NCBI RefSeq assembly: GCF_014649035.1
Contig: NZ_BMSG01000016.1
Span: 62,001 to 126,000 of the forward strand
Direction: 5' to 3'
Origin: Streptomyces sindenensis
GTDB lineage: Bacteria > Actinomycetota > Actinomycetes > Streptomycetales > Streptomycetaceae
DNA: 64,000 nt
How positions within the stretch are numbered: the first letter of the stretch is position 1; every line of letters begins with the position of its first letter. The notes under the pieces were generated by a model. The model was not told the DNA's origin. It saw nothing but the letters and a program-made list of their open reading frames with translations, and searched no databases. Below, in pieces: positions 34,456 to 43,511 of the stretch. Position numbers and translations under genes: made by a program.

Positions 34456-34484
34456 CGCACGGCCCTCGCACCGCGTGCGCGCAC

Positions 34485-34527
34485 GGGAAGGGGCGGCCGC
34501 CGGGCACACCGGCGGCCGCCCCTTCCC
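34485..34527. terminator. Bidirectional terminator between asd and DUF1203 gene
   Basis: Perfect 19-bp stem GGGAAGGGGCGGCCGCCGG (34485-34503) and its complement (34509-34527), loop GCACA. The longest hairpin in the window. Confidence 0.88.
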
Positions 34528-34537
34528 CATGCCCGCC

Positions 34538-35038
34538 TCAGGGCCGCCGCACCTCGAAGTGGAAGCACCCGTACTCCACCGCACGCACATGCACCAGCGC
34601 CACCTCCGGGTCCGCGAACGCCTCGTCCAGGGCCGCGTCGAACCCCTTCGCCTCCTCGGCCGGGATCTCCAGCAGCCGTCCGCCCCCGATGTGACCCCGG
34701 GCGTCGTAGCGGCGGACCGTACGCAGGGCGCCGGGGCGCGAGAACGGGTAGCCCTCGCGCTCCGGGTCCGGGCCCGCGCACGCCTCGGCGTGGATGAAGA
34801 CCGGGCCCTGCTCGTCGTACGCCCCCGGGCTCGCCCCGGTCTCGGCGGCCCAGCGGCGCAGCGGGGCGTAGGAGACGAGGGCGATGCGCTCACCCGGCTC
34901 GCTGCCGCGCAGGCAGCAGCGCAGGGGGTGGCCGCCCTCGTCGGCGGCGAACGGCATGCAGGGGTGGCCCGCGTCGTCGGTGGCGCGGAGTTCGCCGAGG
35001 GCGGCGGGATCGATGGGGCGGGGCTGGTATCCGGTCAT
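34538..35038 (-). CDS. DUF1203 family protein
   Basis: 166 residues from ATG 35038. Family features are GHPCMPFAADEGGHPLRCCL (paired Cys), ERIALVSYAPLRRW, GPVFIHAEAC, YDARGHIGGGRLLEIP, and VALVHVRAVEYGCFHFEV at the end. Four Cys and several His suggest a metal or redox role, but no biochemical function is established for DUF1203. It diverges from the second pepN gene, 124 bp away. Confidence 0.82.
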   Translation of the reverse strand: MTGYQPRPIDPAALGELRATDDAGHPCMPFAADEGGHPLRCCLRGSEPGERIALVSYAPLRRWAAETGASPGAYDEQGPVFIHAEACAGPDPEREGYPFSRPGALRTVRRYDARGHIGGGRLLEIPAEEAKGFDAALDEAFADPEVALVHVRAVEYGCFHFEVRRP

Positions 35039-35162
35039 GGTTCGAGCCTGCCCCCCGAGGCCGTCCGCGTCCGGCGGAAAACGGACATCGCGCTGGGAGC
35101 CCGGCACGTGGAAGGATGGCCGGAAAGCCGCATATCAAGTCGCACACCTAGGAGATGACCGC

Positions 35163-37739
35163 GTGCCTGGCACGAATCTGACCCGCGAAGAGGCACAGGA
35201 GCGGGCGCGCCTGCTGACCGTGGACGCGTACGAGATCGATCTCGACCTCTCCGGAGCGCAGGAGGGCGGCACCTACCGGTCCGTGACCACCGTGCGCTTC
35301 GACTCCGCGGAGGCCGGTGCGGAGACCTTCATCGACCTGGTCGCCCCGGCCGTCCACGAGGCCGTGCTCAACGGTGAGGCGCTGGACGTCGCCGCCGTGT
35401 TCCGTGACTCCCGGATCGCCCTGGCCGGGCTGCGCGAGGGCGCCAACGAGCTGAAGGTCGTCGCCGACTGCTCGTACACCAACACCGGCGAGGGCCTGCA
35501 CCGGTTCGTCGACCCGGTCGACGAGCAGGCCTACCTGTACACGCAGTTCGAGGTCCCCGACGCCCGCCGGGTGTTCGCCTCGTTCGAGCAGCCGGACCTG
35601 AAGGCGACCTTCCAGTTCACCGTGAAGGCCCCCTCCGGCTGGACGGTCATCTCGAACTCGCCGACGCCGGAGCCGAAGGACGACGTCTGGACGTTCGAGC
35701 CGACGCCCCGCATCTCCACGTACATCACGGCCCTCATCGCCGGCCCGTACCACTCGGTGCACAGCACGTACGAGAAGGACGGCCAGACCGTCCCGCTCGG
35801 CATCTACTGCCGCCCCTCGCTGGCGGAGTACCTGGACGCGGACGACATCTTCGCCGTGACCCGGCAGGGCTTCGAGTGGTTCCAGGAGAAGTTCGACTAC
35901 GCCTACCCGTTCGCCAAGTACGACCAGCTCTTCGTCCCGGAGTTCAACGCGGGCGCGATGGAGAACGCGGGCGCGGTCACCATCCGCGACCAGTACGTCT
36001 TCCGCTCCAAGGTGACGGACGCGGCGTACGAGGTCCGCGCCGAGACGATCCTGCACGAGCTGGCCCACATGTGGTTCGGCGACCTCGTGACGATGGAGTG
36101 GTGGAACGACCTCTGGCTGAACGAGTCGTTCGCCACCTACACCTCGATCGCCTGCCAGGCGGACGCGGCCGGCTCGAAGTGGCCGCACTCCTGGACCACG
36201 TTCGCCAACTCCATGAAGACCTGGGCGTACCGGCAGGACCAGCTGCCCTCCACGCACCCGATCATGGCGGACATCAGCGACCTGGACGACGTCCTCGTCA
36301 ACTTCGACGGGATCACGTACGCCAAGGGCGCCTCGGTGCTCAAGCAGCTCGTGGCGTACGTCGGCAAGGACGCGTTCTTCGAGGGTGTGCAGGCGTACTT
36401 CAAGGCGCACGCCTTCGGCAACACCCGCCTCTCCGACCTGCTGGGCGCGCTGGAGGAGACCTCCGGACGCGATCTGAAGACCTGGTCGAAGGCGTGGCTG
36501 GAGACGGCCGGGATCAACATCCTGCGCCCGGAGATCGAGACCGACGAGAACGGCGTCGTCACCTCCTTCACCGTGCTCCAGGAGGCCCCGGCGCTGCCCG
36601 CCGGCGCCAAGGGCGAGCCGACGCTGCGCCCGCACCGGATCGCCATCGGCGCGTACGATCTCGACGCCGACGGCAAGCTCGTGCGCACCGACCGGATCGA
36701 GCTGGACGTCGACGGCGAGCGCACCGACGTGCCCGCCCTGGTGGGCAGGGCCCGCCCGGCGGTCGTCCTGCTCAACGACGACGACCTGTCGTACGCGAAG
36801 GTCCGCCTGGACGCCGAGTCGCTGCGGGTCGTCACCGAGCACCTGGGCGACTTCGCCGAGTCGCTGCCCCGCGCCCTGAGCTGGGCCTCGGCGTGGGACA
36901 TGACGCGCGACGGCGAGCTGGCGACCCGCGACTACCTCTCGCTGGTGCTCTCGGGCATCGGCAAGGAGTCGGACATCGGCGTCGTCCAGTCGCTGCACCG
37001 CCAGGTGAAGCTGGCGCTCGACCTGTACGCGGCCCCGGAGACCCGTCAGGCCGCGCTCAACCAGTGGACGGAAGCGACGCTGGCGCACCTGCAGGCGGCC
37101 GAGCCGGGCAGCGACCACCAGCTGGCGTGGGCCCGCGCCTTCGCGGCCACGGCCCGCAACCCGCAGCAACTGGACCTGCTCCAGTCGCTGCTGGACGGCA
37201 CCGAGTCGATCGAGGGCCTGGCCGTCGACACCGAGCTGCGGTGGGCGTTCGTGCAGCGGCTGGCCGCGGCCGGGCTGCTGGACGAGGAGGAGATCGCCGC
37301 CGAGTACGAGCGCGACAAGACCGCCGCGGGTGAGCGTCACGCGGCGTCCGCGCGGGCGGCCCAGCCGTCCGAGGAGGCCAAGGCCCAGGCGTGGGCCGCG
37401 GTCGTGGAATCCGGCGAGCTGCCCAACTCCCTCCAGGAGGCGGTCATCAGCGGCTTCGTCCAGCCGGACCAGCGTGAGCTGCTGGCCCCGTACACGGAGA
37501 AGTACTTCGCCTCGGTGAAGGAGGTCTCGGACTCGCGCAGCCACGAGATGGCCCAGCAGATCATCGTGGGCCTCTACCCGGCCCTCCAGGTCTCCAAGGA
37601 GACCCTGGACGCCACCGACGCCTGGCTGGACTCGGCCGAGCCGAGCGCGGCCCTGCGCCGGCTGATGTCGGAGTCGCGGTCCGGTGTGGAGCGCGCCCTG
37701 AAGGCCCAGGCGGCGGACGCGGCGGCGGCCACGGCCTGA
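35163..37739 (+). CDS. pepN: Aminopeptidase N (M1 metallopeptidase), paralogue 2
   Basis: 858 residues from GTG 35163 (GGAG eight bases upstream). It has GAMENAG and zinc ligands H298, H302 and E321 (HELAHMWFGDLVTMEWWNDL, WLNESFATY, which is the family consensus). The N-terminal sequence TNLTREEAQERARLLTVDAY and long stretches such as DGITYAKGASVLKQLVAYVG are shared with paralogue 1, which lies 7 kb upstream in the same orientation. Length, domain order and C-terminal ERAP1-like region agree. This copy keeps the more canonical residues around the active site, so it may be the housekeeping enzyme. Confidence 0.94.
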   Translation: MPGTNLTREEAQERARLLTVDAYEIDLDLSGAQEGGTYRSVTTVRFDSAEAGAETFIDLVAPAVHEAVLNGEALDVAAVFRDSRIALAGLREGANELKVVADCSYTNTGEGLHRFVDPVDEQAYLYTQFEVPDARRVFASFEQPDLKATFQFTVKAPSGWTVISNSPTPEPKDDVWTFEPTPRISTYITALIAGPYHSVHSTYEKDGQTVPLGIYCRPSLAEYLDADDIFAVTRQGFEWFQEKFDYAYPFAKYDQLFVPEFNAGAMENAGAVTIRDQYVFRSKVTDAAYEVRAETILHELAHMWFGDLVTMEWWNDLWLNESFATYTSIACQADAAGSKWPHSWTTFANSMKTWAYRQDQLPSTHPIMADISDLDDVLVNFDGITYAKGASVLKQLVAYVGKDAFFEGVQAYFKAHAFGNTRLSDLLGALEETSGRDLKTWSKAWLETAGINILRPEIETDENGVVTSFTVLQEAPALPAGAKGEPTLRPHRIAIGAYDLDADGKLVRTDRIELDVDGERTDVPALVGRARPAVVLLNDDDLSYAKVRLDAESLRVVTEHLGDFAESLPRALSWASAWDMTRDGELATRDYLSLVLSGIGKESDIGVVQSLHRQVKLALDLYAAPETRQAALNQWTEATLAHLQAAEPGSDHQLAWARAFAATARNPQQLDLLQSLLDGTESIEGLAVDTELRWAFVQRLAAAGLLDEEEIAAEYERDKTAAGERHAASARAAQPSEEAKAQAWAAVVESGELPNSLQEAVISGFVQPDQRELLAPYTEKYFASVKEVSDSRSHEMAQQIIVGLYPALQVSKETLDATDAWLDSAEPSAALRRLMSESRSGVERALKAQAADAAAATA

Positions 37740-37794
37740 CCCGTACACCCCCAGGGGCGTCTGCTTCGCCGCGGCGGATTCGTCGCGGCCAAGG

Positions 37795-37884
37795 GGGCGC
37801 CCCTTCGGCGTGCGGTCACGGGCGTCGGCCGGGGTGCGGGCCGCCCGGCTCGGGAGGGCGCCCCTTCGGCGTGCGGTCGCGGGC
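37795..37884. repeat. 29-bp direct repeat after the second pepN
   Basis: GGGCGCCCCTTCGGCGTGCG-GTCACGGGC at 37795-37823 recurs at 37856-37884 with one change (A to G). Each copy begins with a GGGCGCCC palindrome. The 284-bp gap to the next gene shows nothing else. Confidence 0.7.
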
Positions 37885-38023
37885 CGGGCCGCCCGTGCGC
37901 TCGCGCGTTCGCCGTACGCCATGACGCTTTTGCCGTACGCCCGCGCGCGGGTGGGTCTCCCGTGGCCTACGGTCCGAAGGGTCGTCGCATGATGCTTCGG
38001 CCGCGGGCCACGGGAGGGTTCGG

Positions 38024-38569
38024 ATGCCCGGCTTCGCCGCCGTGCCGGTCGCGCTGGCCCTGTGCGCGGGTCTGCTGACAGGTCCCTCCCCCGCGCCTGC
38101 CACCGCCGCGTCTCCCGCCGCCGACTGCCGGGCCGGTCCGGCGGACTGCTACGACCTCTACACGTACGGCTACACCCTGGGGCTGCACCCGTTCACCGGG
38201 CCGGACGCCGTGCGGCGGCAGCTGACCCGCCACTTCTGGCTCTTCCCGGTCAGCGGCGGGTGTGCGGGGCGGATCCGGGCGGGGGCGCGCTGCGAGCTGC
38301 TGGGCGGCAACCCGGTCGAGGTCGAGCACATCGGGGACGACTTCTTCCAGATCAACACGTTGCCGGGCCACCAGCTGGGCCGGGGCATGCACATCCGCTT
38401 CGCGTTCTCGCGGACCCTCGGCTTCCACACCATGACGGTCCGGGCCTGGCAGGACCGGCCCACCGACTGCACGGGCGAGGCCTTCTGCAACGGGGTGAAC
38501 CGGGCGTTCGCCTGGGTGACCTGGCGGGTGCTGGCCAAGACGCTGCGCTTCACGGCGTACGCGGCCTGA
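38024..38569 (+). CDS. Small secreted protein of unknown function
   Basis: 181 residues. ATG follows GGGAGG by six bases. Signal peptide VPVALALCAGLLTGPSPAPA with likely cleavage around TAA-SP. The mature part has six Cys (ADCRAGPADCYD, GGCAGRIRAGARCE, TDCTGEAFCNG), suggesting three disulfides, plus a central VEVEHIGDDFFQINTLPGHQ and aromatic-rich WLFPVSGG and TMTVRAWQDRP segments. The Cys spacing suggests a compact beta-rich secreted domain. I do not recognise a named family. Confidence 0.72.
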   Translation: MPGFAAVPVALALCAGLLTGPSPAPATAASPAADCRAGPADCYDLYTYGYTLGLHPFTGPDAVRRQLTRHFWLFPVSGGCAGRIRAGARCELLGGNPVEVEHIGDDFFQINTLPGHQLGRGMHIRFAFSRTLGFHTMTVRAWQDRPTDCTGEAFCNGVNRAFAWVTWRVLAKTLRFTAYAA

Positions 38570-38581
38570 GCCGCCGGGCCG

Positions 38582-38630
38582 CCGGGTCCGTTGGGTCCGC
38601 CGGGTCCGTTGGGTCCGCCGGGTCCGTTGG
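38582..38630. repeat. 18-bp tandem repeat
   Basis: CCGGGTCCGTTGGGTCCG at 38582-38599 and 38600-38617, plus a 13-bp partial copy, in the convergent gap before allantoicase. Confidence 0.75.
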
Positions 38631-38707
38631 AAGCCGCCCGGCGGGCGGGCGCTGGTGCGCAACCGTCCGCCGGGCGGGGACCGGGGGCCGCCGGGAGGTT
38701 CTACGGG

Positions 38708-39862
38708 TTACGCGCCCGACTCCTCGTAGCGGCGGGTCAGCTCGGCCGCGCCGGACTCCGTGAGGGTGCCGTGCAGCCGCATCCGGGCCACGCCGCCGTC
38801 GGGGAAGGCGTCCAGGCGGACGTGGGTGACGACGGCCTGGGCGCGCAGCACGAAGCGGTGCGGGGTGTCGGGCTGGAGGCGGGTGCGCGGGAGGATCTCG
38901 AACCACTCGCCGGTGTCGCCGTTGCGGCCCTGGAGGGCGATCCAGCCGGCGGAGTTGCCCTTGAGGTAGGCGGTGTCGATCTCGATCGCGCGGACCGCGC
39001 CCTGGGCGGGGAGGCGGAAGCGCACCCAGTCGTTGGTGTCGCGGACCCTGCGGCGGCGGTTCTCCCAGCCGTCGTCCATCTTGCGGGAGGTGCCCGGCAG
39101 GATGATCTGGGTGGGCGAGGAGTAGAAGCGGTCGGACGCGTCCTCGCAGGTACCGCCGTTGAGGACCGAGATCAGGTCGACGGTGCCGAGCGCGGCGAGC
39201 CAGGCCGGGTCCGGGACGACCTCGCCGTGCACGCGGAGGCGGGCGATGCCGCCGTCGGGGTGCTGGCAGAGGCGGAGGTGGGTGTAGCGGCGGCCGCTCG
39301 TGATCTCGAAGGCGTTGGCGGCGTGGCCGCGTACGGGGGTGGGCGGGAGGATCTCCTCCCACTTCACGTCGTCGGCGAGCAGGTGCCCGGGGCCCGGGGC
39401 GCCCTCGACGGAGGCGGCCTGCACGGATACGCGCTGCGGGTAGTTGCCGCGGAAGTGAGCGGTGTCCACGACCAGGCCGCGGATGATCCCGGGGGCGCCG
39501 AGGCGGACGATCGCCCAGTCGTGGTCCTCGGGGGCGGGGAAGGGGTGGTCGGCGTCCGCGCCGCGGCGGCGGCGGGTCTCCCAGCCGTCCATGATCTTGC
39601 CCTTGTGCCCGAAGTGCTCGGGGTCGAAGACGGCGCGCTCGCGGATCAGCAGGTTCTCGCGTTCGGCGAAGAACTCGTCGTTGGCGGCGATCACGCCCGC
39701 GCCCAGGCGGCGGTCGGCGAGGTCGACCAGCTCGGTGAAGGCGAGGTCACCCGCCTCGCGGTAGTCGGCGTACGGGTCGCCGCCGCCGTAGGGCGCGGCG
39801 TCATTGGCATGGGGGTCGGTGTCGGGGTTCTGGAATGTCGTCTCGCTCGCGTCGAAGGTCAT
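38708..39862 (-). CDS. alc: Allantoicase
   Basis: Hydrolyses allantoate to ureidoglycolate and urea in purine breakdown. 384 residues, two homologous beta-sandwich halves: KIMDGWETRRRRG plus HFRGNYPQRVSVQ in the first, KMDDGWENRRRRVRD plus YLKGNSAGWIALQG in the second. The start APYGGGDPYADYREAGDLAF is characteristic. I chose ATG 39862, although GGAG is only two bases away; GTG 39889 is possible. It follows a LysR gene on the same strand (65-bp gap with a CGAAA-GT-TTTCG palindrome), suggesting cotranscription or control by it. Other purine catabolic genes are absent here. Confidence 0.93.
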   Translation of the reverse strand: MTFDASETTFQNPDTDPHANDAAPYGGGDPYADYREAGDLAFTELVDLADRRLGAGVIAANDEFFAERENLLIRERAVFDPEHFGHKGKIMDGWETRRRRGADADHPFPAPEDHDWAIVRLGAPGIIRGLVVDTAHFRGNYPQRVSVQAASVEGAPGPGHLLADDVKWEEILPPTPVRGHAANAFEITSGRRYTHLRLCQHPDGGIARLRVHGEVVPDPAWLAALGTVDLISVLNGGTCEDASDRFYSSPTQIILPGTSRKMDDGWENRRRRVRDTNDWVRFRLPAQGAVRAIEIDTAYLKGNSAGWIALQGRNGDTGEWFEILPRTRLQPDTPHRFVLRAQAVVTHVRLDAFPDGGVARMRLHGTLTESGAAELTRRYEESGA

Positions 39863-39900
39863 GTCTCCTACCTTCGCCGCAACGGACACATCAGGTCCAT

Positions 39901-39912
39901 CGAAAGTTTTCG
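39901..39912. promoter_or_regulatory. Small palindrome between lysR and alc
   Basis: CGAAA-GT-TTTCG in the lysR-alc gap, with AGATATCT at 39914-39921 beside it. A candidate operator; no match to a named consensus. Confidence 0.3.
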
Positions 39913-39927
39913 CAGATATCTTTCAGC

Positions 39928-40836
39928 TCAGCTGAACGATCGAGCGGTTTCGGTGAGCGCCGCGAGGACCCGCGCCACCGCCGGTCCGCTCTCCGCCCCG
40001 TGCCGGAGTGCCGCCACCACGTGGCGGCGCGGCCGGTCCGCCTCCAGCACCCGCATCACCACGCCCTCGCGGCGCTCCCTGGCGGCCATCCGGGGGACCA
40101 GCGCCACTCCCATGCCCGCCTCGACCAGGGCGAGGATCGCGGTCCAGCCGGCGGCGCTGTGGGCCTGCTCGGGGACGAAGCCCGCCGCCTCGCAGGCGGC
40201 GGTGGTGATCTCGGACCAGGGTCCGGAGCCGCCGAAGATCCAGCGGTCGGCGGCCAGGTCCGCGAGGCGCAGTCCGGGCGCGCCGGCCAGCGGGTGGCCG
40301 GCCGGGAGGGCGACGTCGAGCGGGTCGGCGAGCAGCGGGAAGAGGCTGAAGCGGGGATCGCGGGCGGTGGGCGCGTGGGCGGCCAGCGAGAGGGCGAGGT
40401 CCACCTCGCCCGCGGTGAGCAGCTCGTACGCCTGGGCGGCCTCGGCCTCCCGGACGCGTACGTCGGGCCCCGGGCGGTCCCCGGCGCGCAGCAGCCGGAC
40501 GGCGGGGACGACGAGGGCGGGCACGGCGGTGGAGAACGCGGCGACCCTGACCTCTCCGGCCTCGCCGCGCAGATAGCCGGTCAGTTCGGCCTCGGCCCGC
40601 TCCAGCTGGGCGAAGACCGCCTCGGCGTGGCGCAGGACGAGGTGGGCGGCGTCGGTGAGGCGAACGCGGCGGCCCTGGGCCTCCAGGAGGTCCACGCCGA
40701 GCTGCTTGGCCAGGTTCGTGAGCTGCTGGGAGACCGCGGAGGGGGTCATCAGGAGCGCCTCGGCGGTCGCCGTGACCGTGCCCCGGTCGCGCAGGGTGCG
40801 CAGGATGCGGAGCTTCTTGACGTCCCACTCGGTCAT
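39928..40836 (-). CDS. LysR-family transcriptional regulator
   Basis: 302 residues. Winged helix-turn-helix at residues 5-65: VKKLRILRTLRDRGTVTATA, then MTPSAVSQQLTNLAKQLGVD. A two-lobed effector domain follows (VRVAAFSTAVPALVVPAVRL, EVDLALSLAAH, WIFGGSGPWSEI, LALVEAGMGVALVPRMA). LysR proteins usually act on divergent genes; here allantoicase lies downstream in the same direction, so the target is uncertain. Upstream are a terminator and a 29-bp tandem repeat. Confidence 0.88.
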   Translation of the reverse strand: MTEWDVKKLRILRTLRDRGTVTATAEALLMTPSAVSQQLTNLAKQLGVDLLEAQGRRVRLTDAAHLVLRHAEAVFAQLERAEAELTGYLRGEAGEVRVAAFSTAVPALVVPAVRLLRAGDRPGPDVRVREAEAAQAYELLTAGEVDLALSLAAHAPTARDPRFSLFPLLADPLDVALPAGHPLAGAPGLRLADLAADRWIFGGSGPWSEITTAACEAAGFVPEQAHSAAGWTAILALVEAGMGVALVPRMAARERREGVVMRVLEADRPRRHVVAALRHGAESGPAVARVLAALTETARSFS

Positions 40837-40940
40837 GGGCGCAACCTACCGGCCCGGCGCGGGCGGAGCGGTACGGAACCGGGGCGGACCGTCCGCGGCC
40901 GCACGCGGCACGGGCGGGGCCGTCCGGGACCGCACGCACG

Positions 40941-40976
40941 GGTGCGCCGCGCGGTGGTTCTCACCGGCGGCGCACC
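40941..40976 (-). terminator. Terminator hairpin of the small membrane-protein gene
   Basis: GGTGCGCCG...CGGTG-GTTCT-CACCG...CGGCGCACC, a 14-bp interrupted stem, 65 bp past the stop at 41041. Confidence 0.65.
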
Positions 40977-40978
40977 CG

Positions 40979-41036
40979 TCGAGCGTGCTGTACGTGTCGT
41001 ACGCGAGTCGAGCGTTCTGTACGTGTCGTACGTGAG
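40979..41036. repeat. 29-bp tandem repeat
   Basis: Two adjacent 29-bp copies (40979-41007 and 41008-41036) of TCGAGCGTKCTGTACGTGTC-GTACGYGAG with two mismatches. They lie between the terminator and the stop of the membrane-protein gene. Confidence 0.78.
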
Positions 41037-41040
41037 CGGG

Positions 41041-41271
41041 TCAGACCTGCTTCTTGGACTTGTCCAGGACCATCACCAGGGCCGTGATCACCACGAACAG
41101 GCCGATGGGCGCGACCACGTAGAGACCGATGGTCTCGATCGCGCTCAGGCGCGGAGCCGGGTCGTCACCGTCGTCGGGCGTGAGCGCGAGCGCCGGGGCC
41201 GACATGAGCAGCATCATCAGCGTCGTCCCGGCCGCAACGACGCCGGCGCGCATAGCGTTCTTCTTGTCCAC
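41041..41271 (-). CDS. Small secreted/membrane-anchored protein
   Basis: 76 residues from GTG 41271 (VDKKNAMRAG); ATG 41253 would give 70. A signal-like helix VVAAGTTLMMLLMSAPALAL ends in ALA. A short acidic Pro-rich stretch (TPDDGDDPAPRLS) and a second hydrophobic span LYVVAPIGLFVVITALVMVL follow, with a basic tail DKSKKQV. The layout suggests an outer acidic loop and a cytoplasmic Lys-rich end. Similar short proteins are widespread in Streptomyces without known function. Its start lies 20 bases after the malQ stop, so it may share that transcript. Confidence 0.7.
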   Translation of the reverse strand: MDKKNAMRAGVVAAGTTLMMLLMSAPALALTPDDGDDPAPRLSAIETIGLYVVAPIGLFVVITALVMVLDKSKKQV

Positions 41272-41291
41272 GGTGCAAACGTAGCGAACGC

Positions 41292-43511
41292 CTACGGGAG
41301 GCGCTCGCCCGGGGGTGCCGTACGGGGCTTTCGGGGCCCGAGGACCTCCATCAGCGCGTGCAGCCGGGGCGAGGCGGTGATCTCCTCCAGGGTGACCGGA
41401 TGGCCCTCGGGGTCGGCGATCGGGAGCCGCCAGTTGGGGTACTGGTCCCAGGTGCCGGGGAGATTCTGCGGGCGGCGGTCGCCCACGGTGTCGGGGAGCC
41501 AGACGCCGGTCATCCGGGCGGGGGTGCGGCGCAGGAAGCGGTGGACGGCCCGGACGGCGGCCTCCTCGTCGCCGTCGCCCTCGGGGAGCATCCGCAGCCG
41601 GGCCAGGAGGGCCAGCCACTCGGCGGTGTCGGTGGTGTCCTCGGTCAGCTCCTCCTCCAGGGAGCGGGTGAGCAGACCGAGGCGGTGGCGCAGCGTCACA
41701 TGATCGCCGGTCAGCCGGGCGGCGGTGGACGGCAGATCGTGGGTGGTGGCGGTGGCCAGGCAGTCTTGGCGCCACTCCTCCGGGGCGAGGGGCCGGCCGT
41801 CGCCCTCCCAGTCGCGCTCGAACCAGAGCACCGAGGTGCCGAGCACCCCGCGCCGGGCGAGCGCCTCGCGGACCCCGGGGGCGACGGTGCCGAGGTCCTC
41901 ACCGACGACGGCGGCCCCGGCCCGGTGGGCCTCCAGGACGAGGACGGCGAGCATGGCCTCGGCGTCGTACGCGACGTACGTGCCGTCGGTGGGCGGGCGG
42001 CCCTCGGGGACCCACCAGAGCCGGAAGAGCCCCATCACGTGGTCGATGCGCAGGGCTCCCGCGTGGGCCAGCAGTCCGCGCAGCAGGCCCCGGTAGGCGG
42101 CGTAACCGGTGGCGGCGAGGACGTCGGGGCGCCAGGGCGGCAGGCCCCAGTCCTGGCCGCGGGCGTTGAACGCGTCGGGGGGCGCGCCGACCGAGATGCC
42201 GTGGGCGAAGGCCTCCTGCTGGGACCAGGTGTCGGCGCCGGCCGGATGCACGCCGACGGCGAGGTCGTGGACGATGCCGACGCCCATCCCGGCGTCCTCG
42301 GCGGCCCGCTGGGCGGCGGCGAGCTGGCCGGCGGTCAGCCAGGCGAGGCGGCAGTGGAAGTCGACCCGGTCCAGCAGCTCGGAGCGGGCGCGGGAGGTGC
42401 CCGGGGAGCGGGGGTCGCGCAGGGCCTCGGGCCAGGTGTGCCAGTCGGGGCCGTGGACCTCGGCGAGGGCGCACCACAGGGCGTGGTCCTCCAGCGCCTG
42501 CCCCTGCTCGGCCAGGAAGTCGCAGTAGTCGGCGCGGCGGCCGGGGGTGAGGGGCACTCGGACGACCAGCTCCAGGGCCTGGCGCTTCAGCTCCCAGACG
42601 GCGTCCCGGTCGATCAGGGCGCCCTTGTTCAGCACGGCCTCGCTGAGCGCGGCGGCGTCCTGCCGGAGGTCGTCCAGGGTGGCCCGGTCGCGGACGTGGC
42701 CGTATTCGGGGATCGACTCGATGTGCAGGTGGACCGGGTCGGGGAAGCGGCGCGAGGAGGGGCGGTACGGGGAGGGGTCGGTGGGCTTCCCGGGAACGGC
42801 CGCGTGCAACGGGTTGACCTGCACGAACCCGGAGCCGACGCTGCGCCCGGCCCAGATGGCGAGGTCGGCCAAGTCCCCGAGGTCGCCCATGCCCCAGGAG
42901 CGGGCGGAGAGCAGGGAGTAGAGCTGCACCAGGAAGCCGTGGGTGCGCTCGGGCGGCTGCGGCACACGGGGCGGGGCGGCGACGAGGGTGGCGGTGGCCC
43001 GGCGGTTGTCCGGCGTACGGACGTGGATGCGGTGGACGCCGTGGGGCGGCGCAATCCACCAGGCGGGGGTGAGGCCCTCGGCGGCCGTCCCGCCCGACGC
43101 CGGAGCGGCCCCGCCCGGGGCGTCCGGGGCCGGAACGGCCCCCTCGCCGGCGGCCGGGGCCGGGGCCGCCGCCCGGGCCCGCATGCTCAGCGGGGCGGGC
43201 GGGCGGCCCGCAGGGCGTCCCGGGGGGTCGGACGGCTCCGGCTCGACCGTGACGGTCGAGCCGGGGGGCAGGCCGGCCAGAGCGGGCGGCAGGGGCTCGC
43301 CGGCCCAGACCACCACGGTCGGCGGCAGCAGGCGCGAGCGGGACTCCGCGGCGGCGAGGCACTTCCGTACGTCCGCCGGAGTGCCGGCGTCGACGCCCAG
43401 CGCGGCGAGCACGGCGATGACCGTGTCGTCGGGGACGGACACCGTGACATCCGGCGACGGGGAGTAGGAGGTGGCGACACCGTGCAGTGCGGCGAGCCGG
43501 GACAAGCCCAT
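41292..43511 (-). CDS. malQ: 4-alpha-glucanotransferase (amylomaltase, GH77)
   Basis: Transfers alpha-1,4-glucan segments between maltodextrins, in glycogen and maltose metabolism. 739 residues, typical of the longer bacterial form with an N-terminal extension (about 200 residues, Pro/Ala-rich in the middle). GH77 motifs are SARSWGMGDLGDLADLAIWA, SPYRPSSRRFPDPVHL, LRIDHVMGLFRLWWVPEG (nucleophile Asp), VVGEDLGTVAPGVREAL (acid/base Glu) and ATTHDLPSTAARL (third Asp). ATG 43511 has AGGAG five bases upstream and directly abuts the stop of the repeat-protein gene (TGA-ATG). Confidence 0.94.
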   Translation of the reverse strand: MGLSRLAALHGVATSYSPSPDVTVSVPDDTVIAVLAALGVDAGTPADVRKCLAAAESRSRLLPPTVVVWAGEPLPPALAGLPPGSTVTVEPEPSDPPGRPAGRPPAPLSMRARAAAPAPAAGEGAVPAPDAPGGAAPASGGTAAEGLTPAWWIAPPHGVHRIHVRTPDNRRATATLVAAPPRVPQPPERTHGFLVQLYSLLSARSWGMGDLGDLADLAIWAGRSVGSGFVQVNPLHAAVPGKPTDPSPYRPSSRRFPDPVHLHIESIPEYGHVRDRATLDDLRQDAAALSEAVLNKGALIDRDAVWELKRQALELVVRVPLTPGRRADYCDFLAEQGQALEDHALWCALAEVHGPDWHTWPEALRDPRSPGTSRARSELLDRVDFHCRLAWLTAGQLAAAQRAAEDAGMGVGIVHDLAVGVHPAGADTWSQQEAFAHGISVGAPPDAFNARGQDWGLPPWRPDVLAATGYAAYRGLLRGLLAHAGALRIDHVMGLFRLWWVPEGRPPTDGTYVAYDAEAMLAVLVLEAHRAGAAVVGEDLGTVAPGVREALARRGVLGTSVLWFERDWEGDGRPLAPEEWRQDCLATATTHDLPSTAARLTGDHVTLRHRLGLLTRSLEEELTEDTTDTAEWLALLARLRMLPEGDGDEEAAVRAVHRFLRRTPARMTGVWLPDTVGDRRPQNLPGTWDQYPNWRLPIADPEGHPVTLEEITASPRLHALMEVLGPRKPRTAPPGERLP

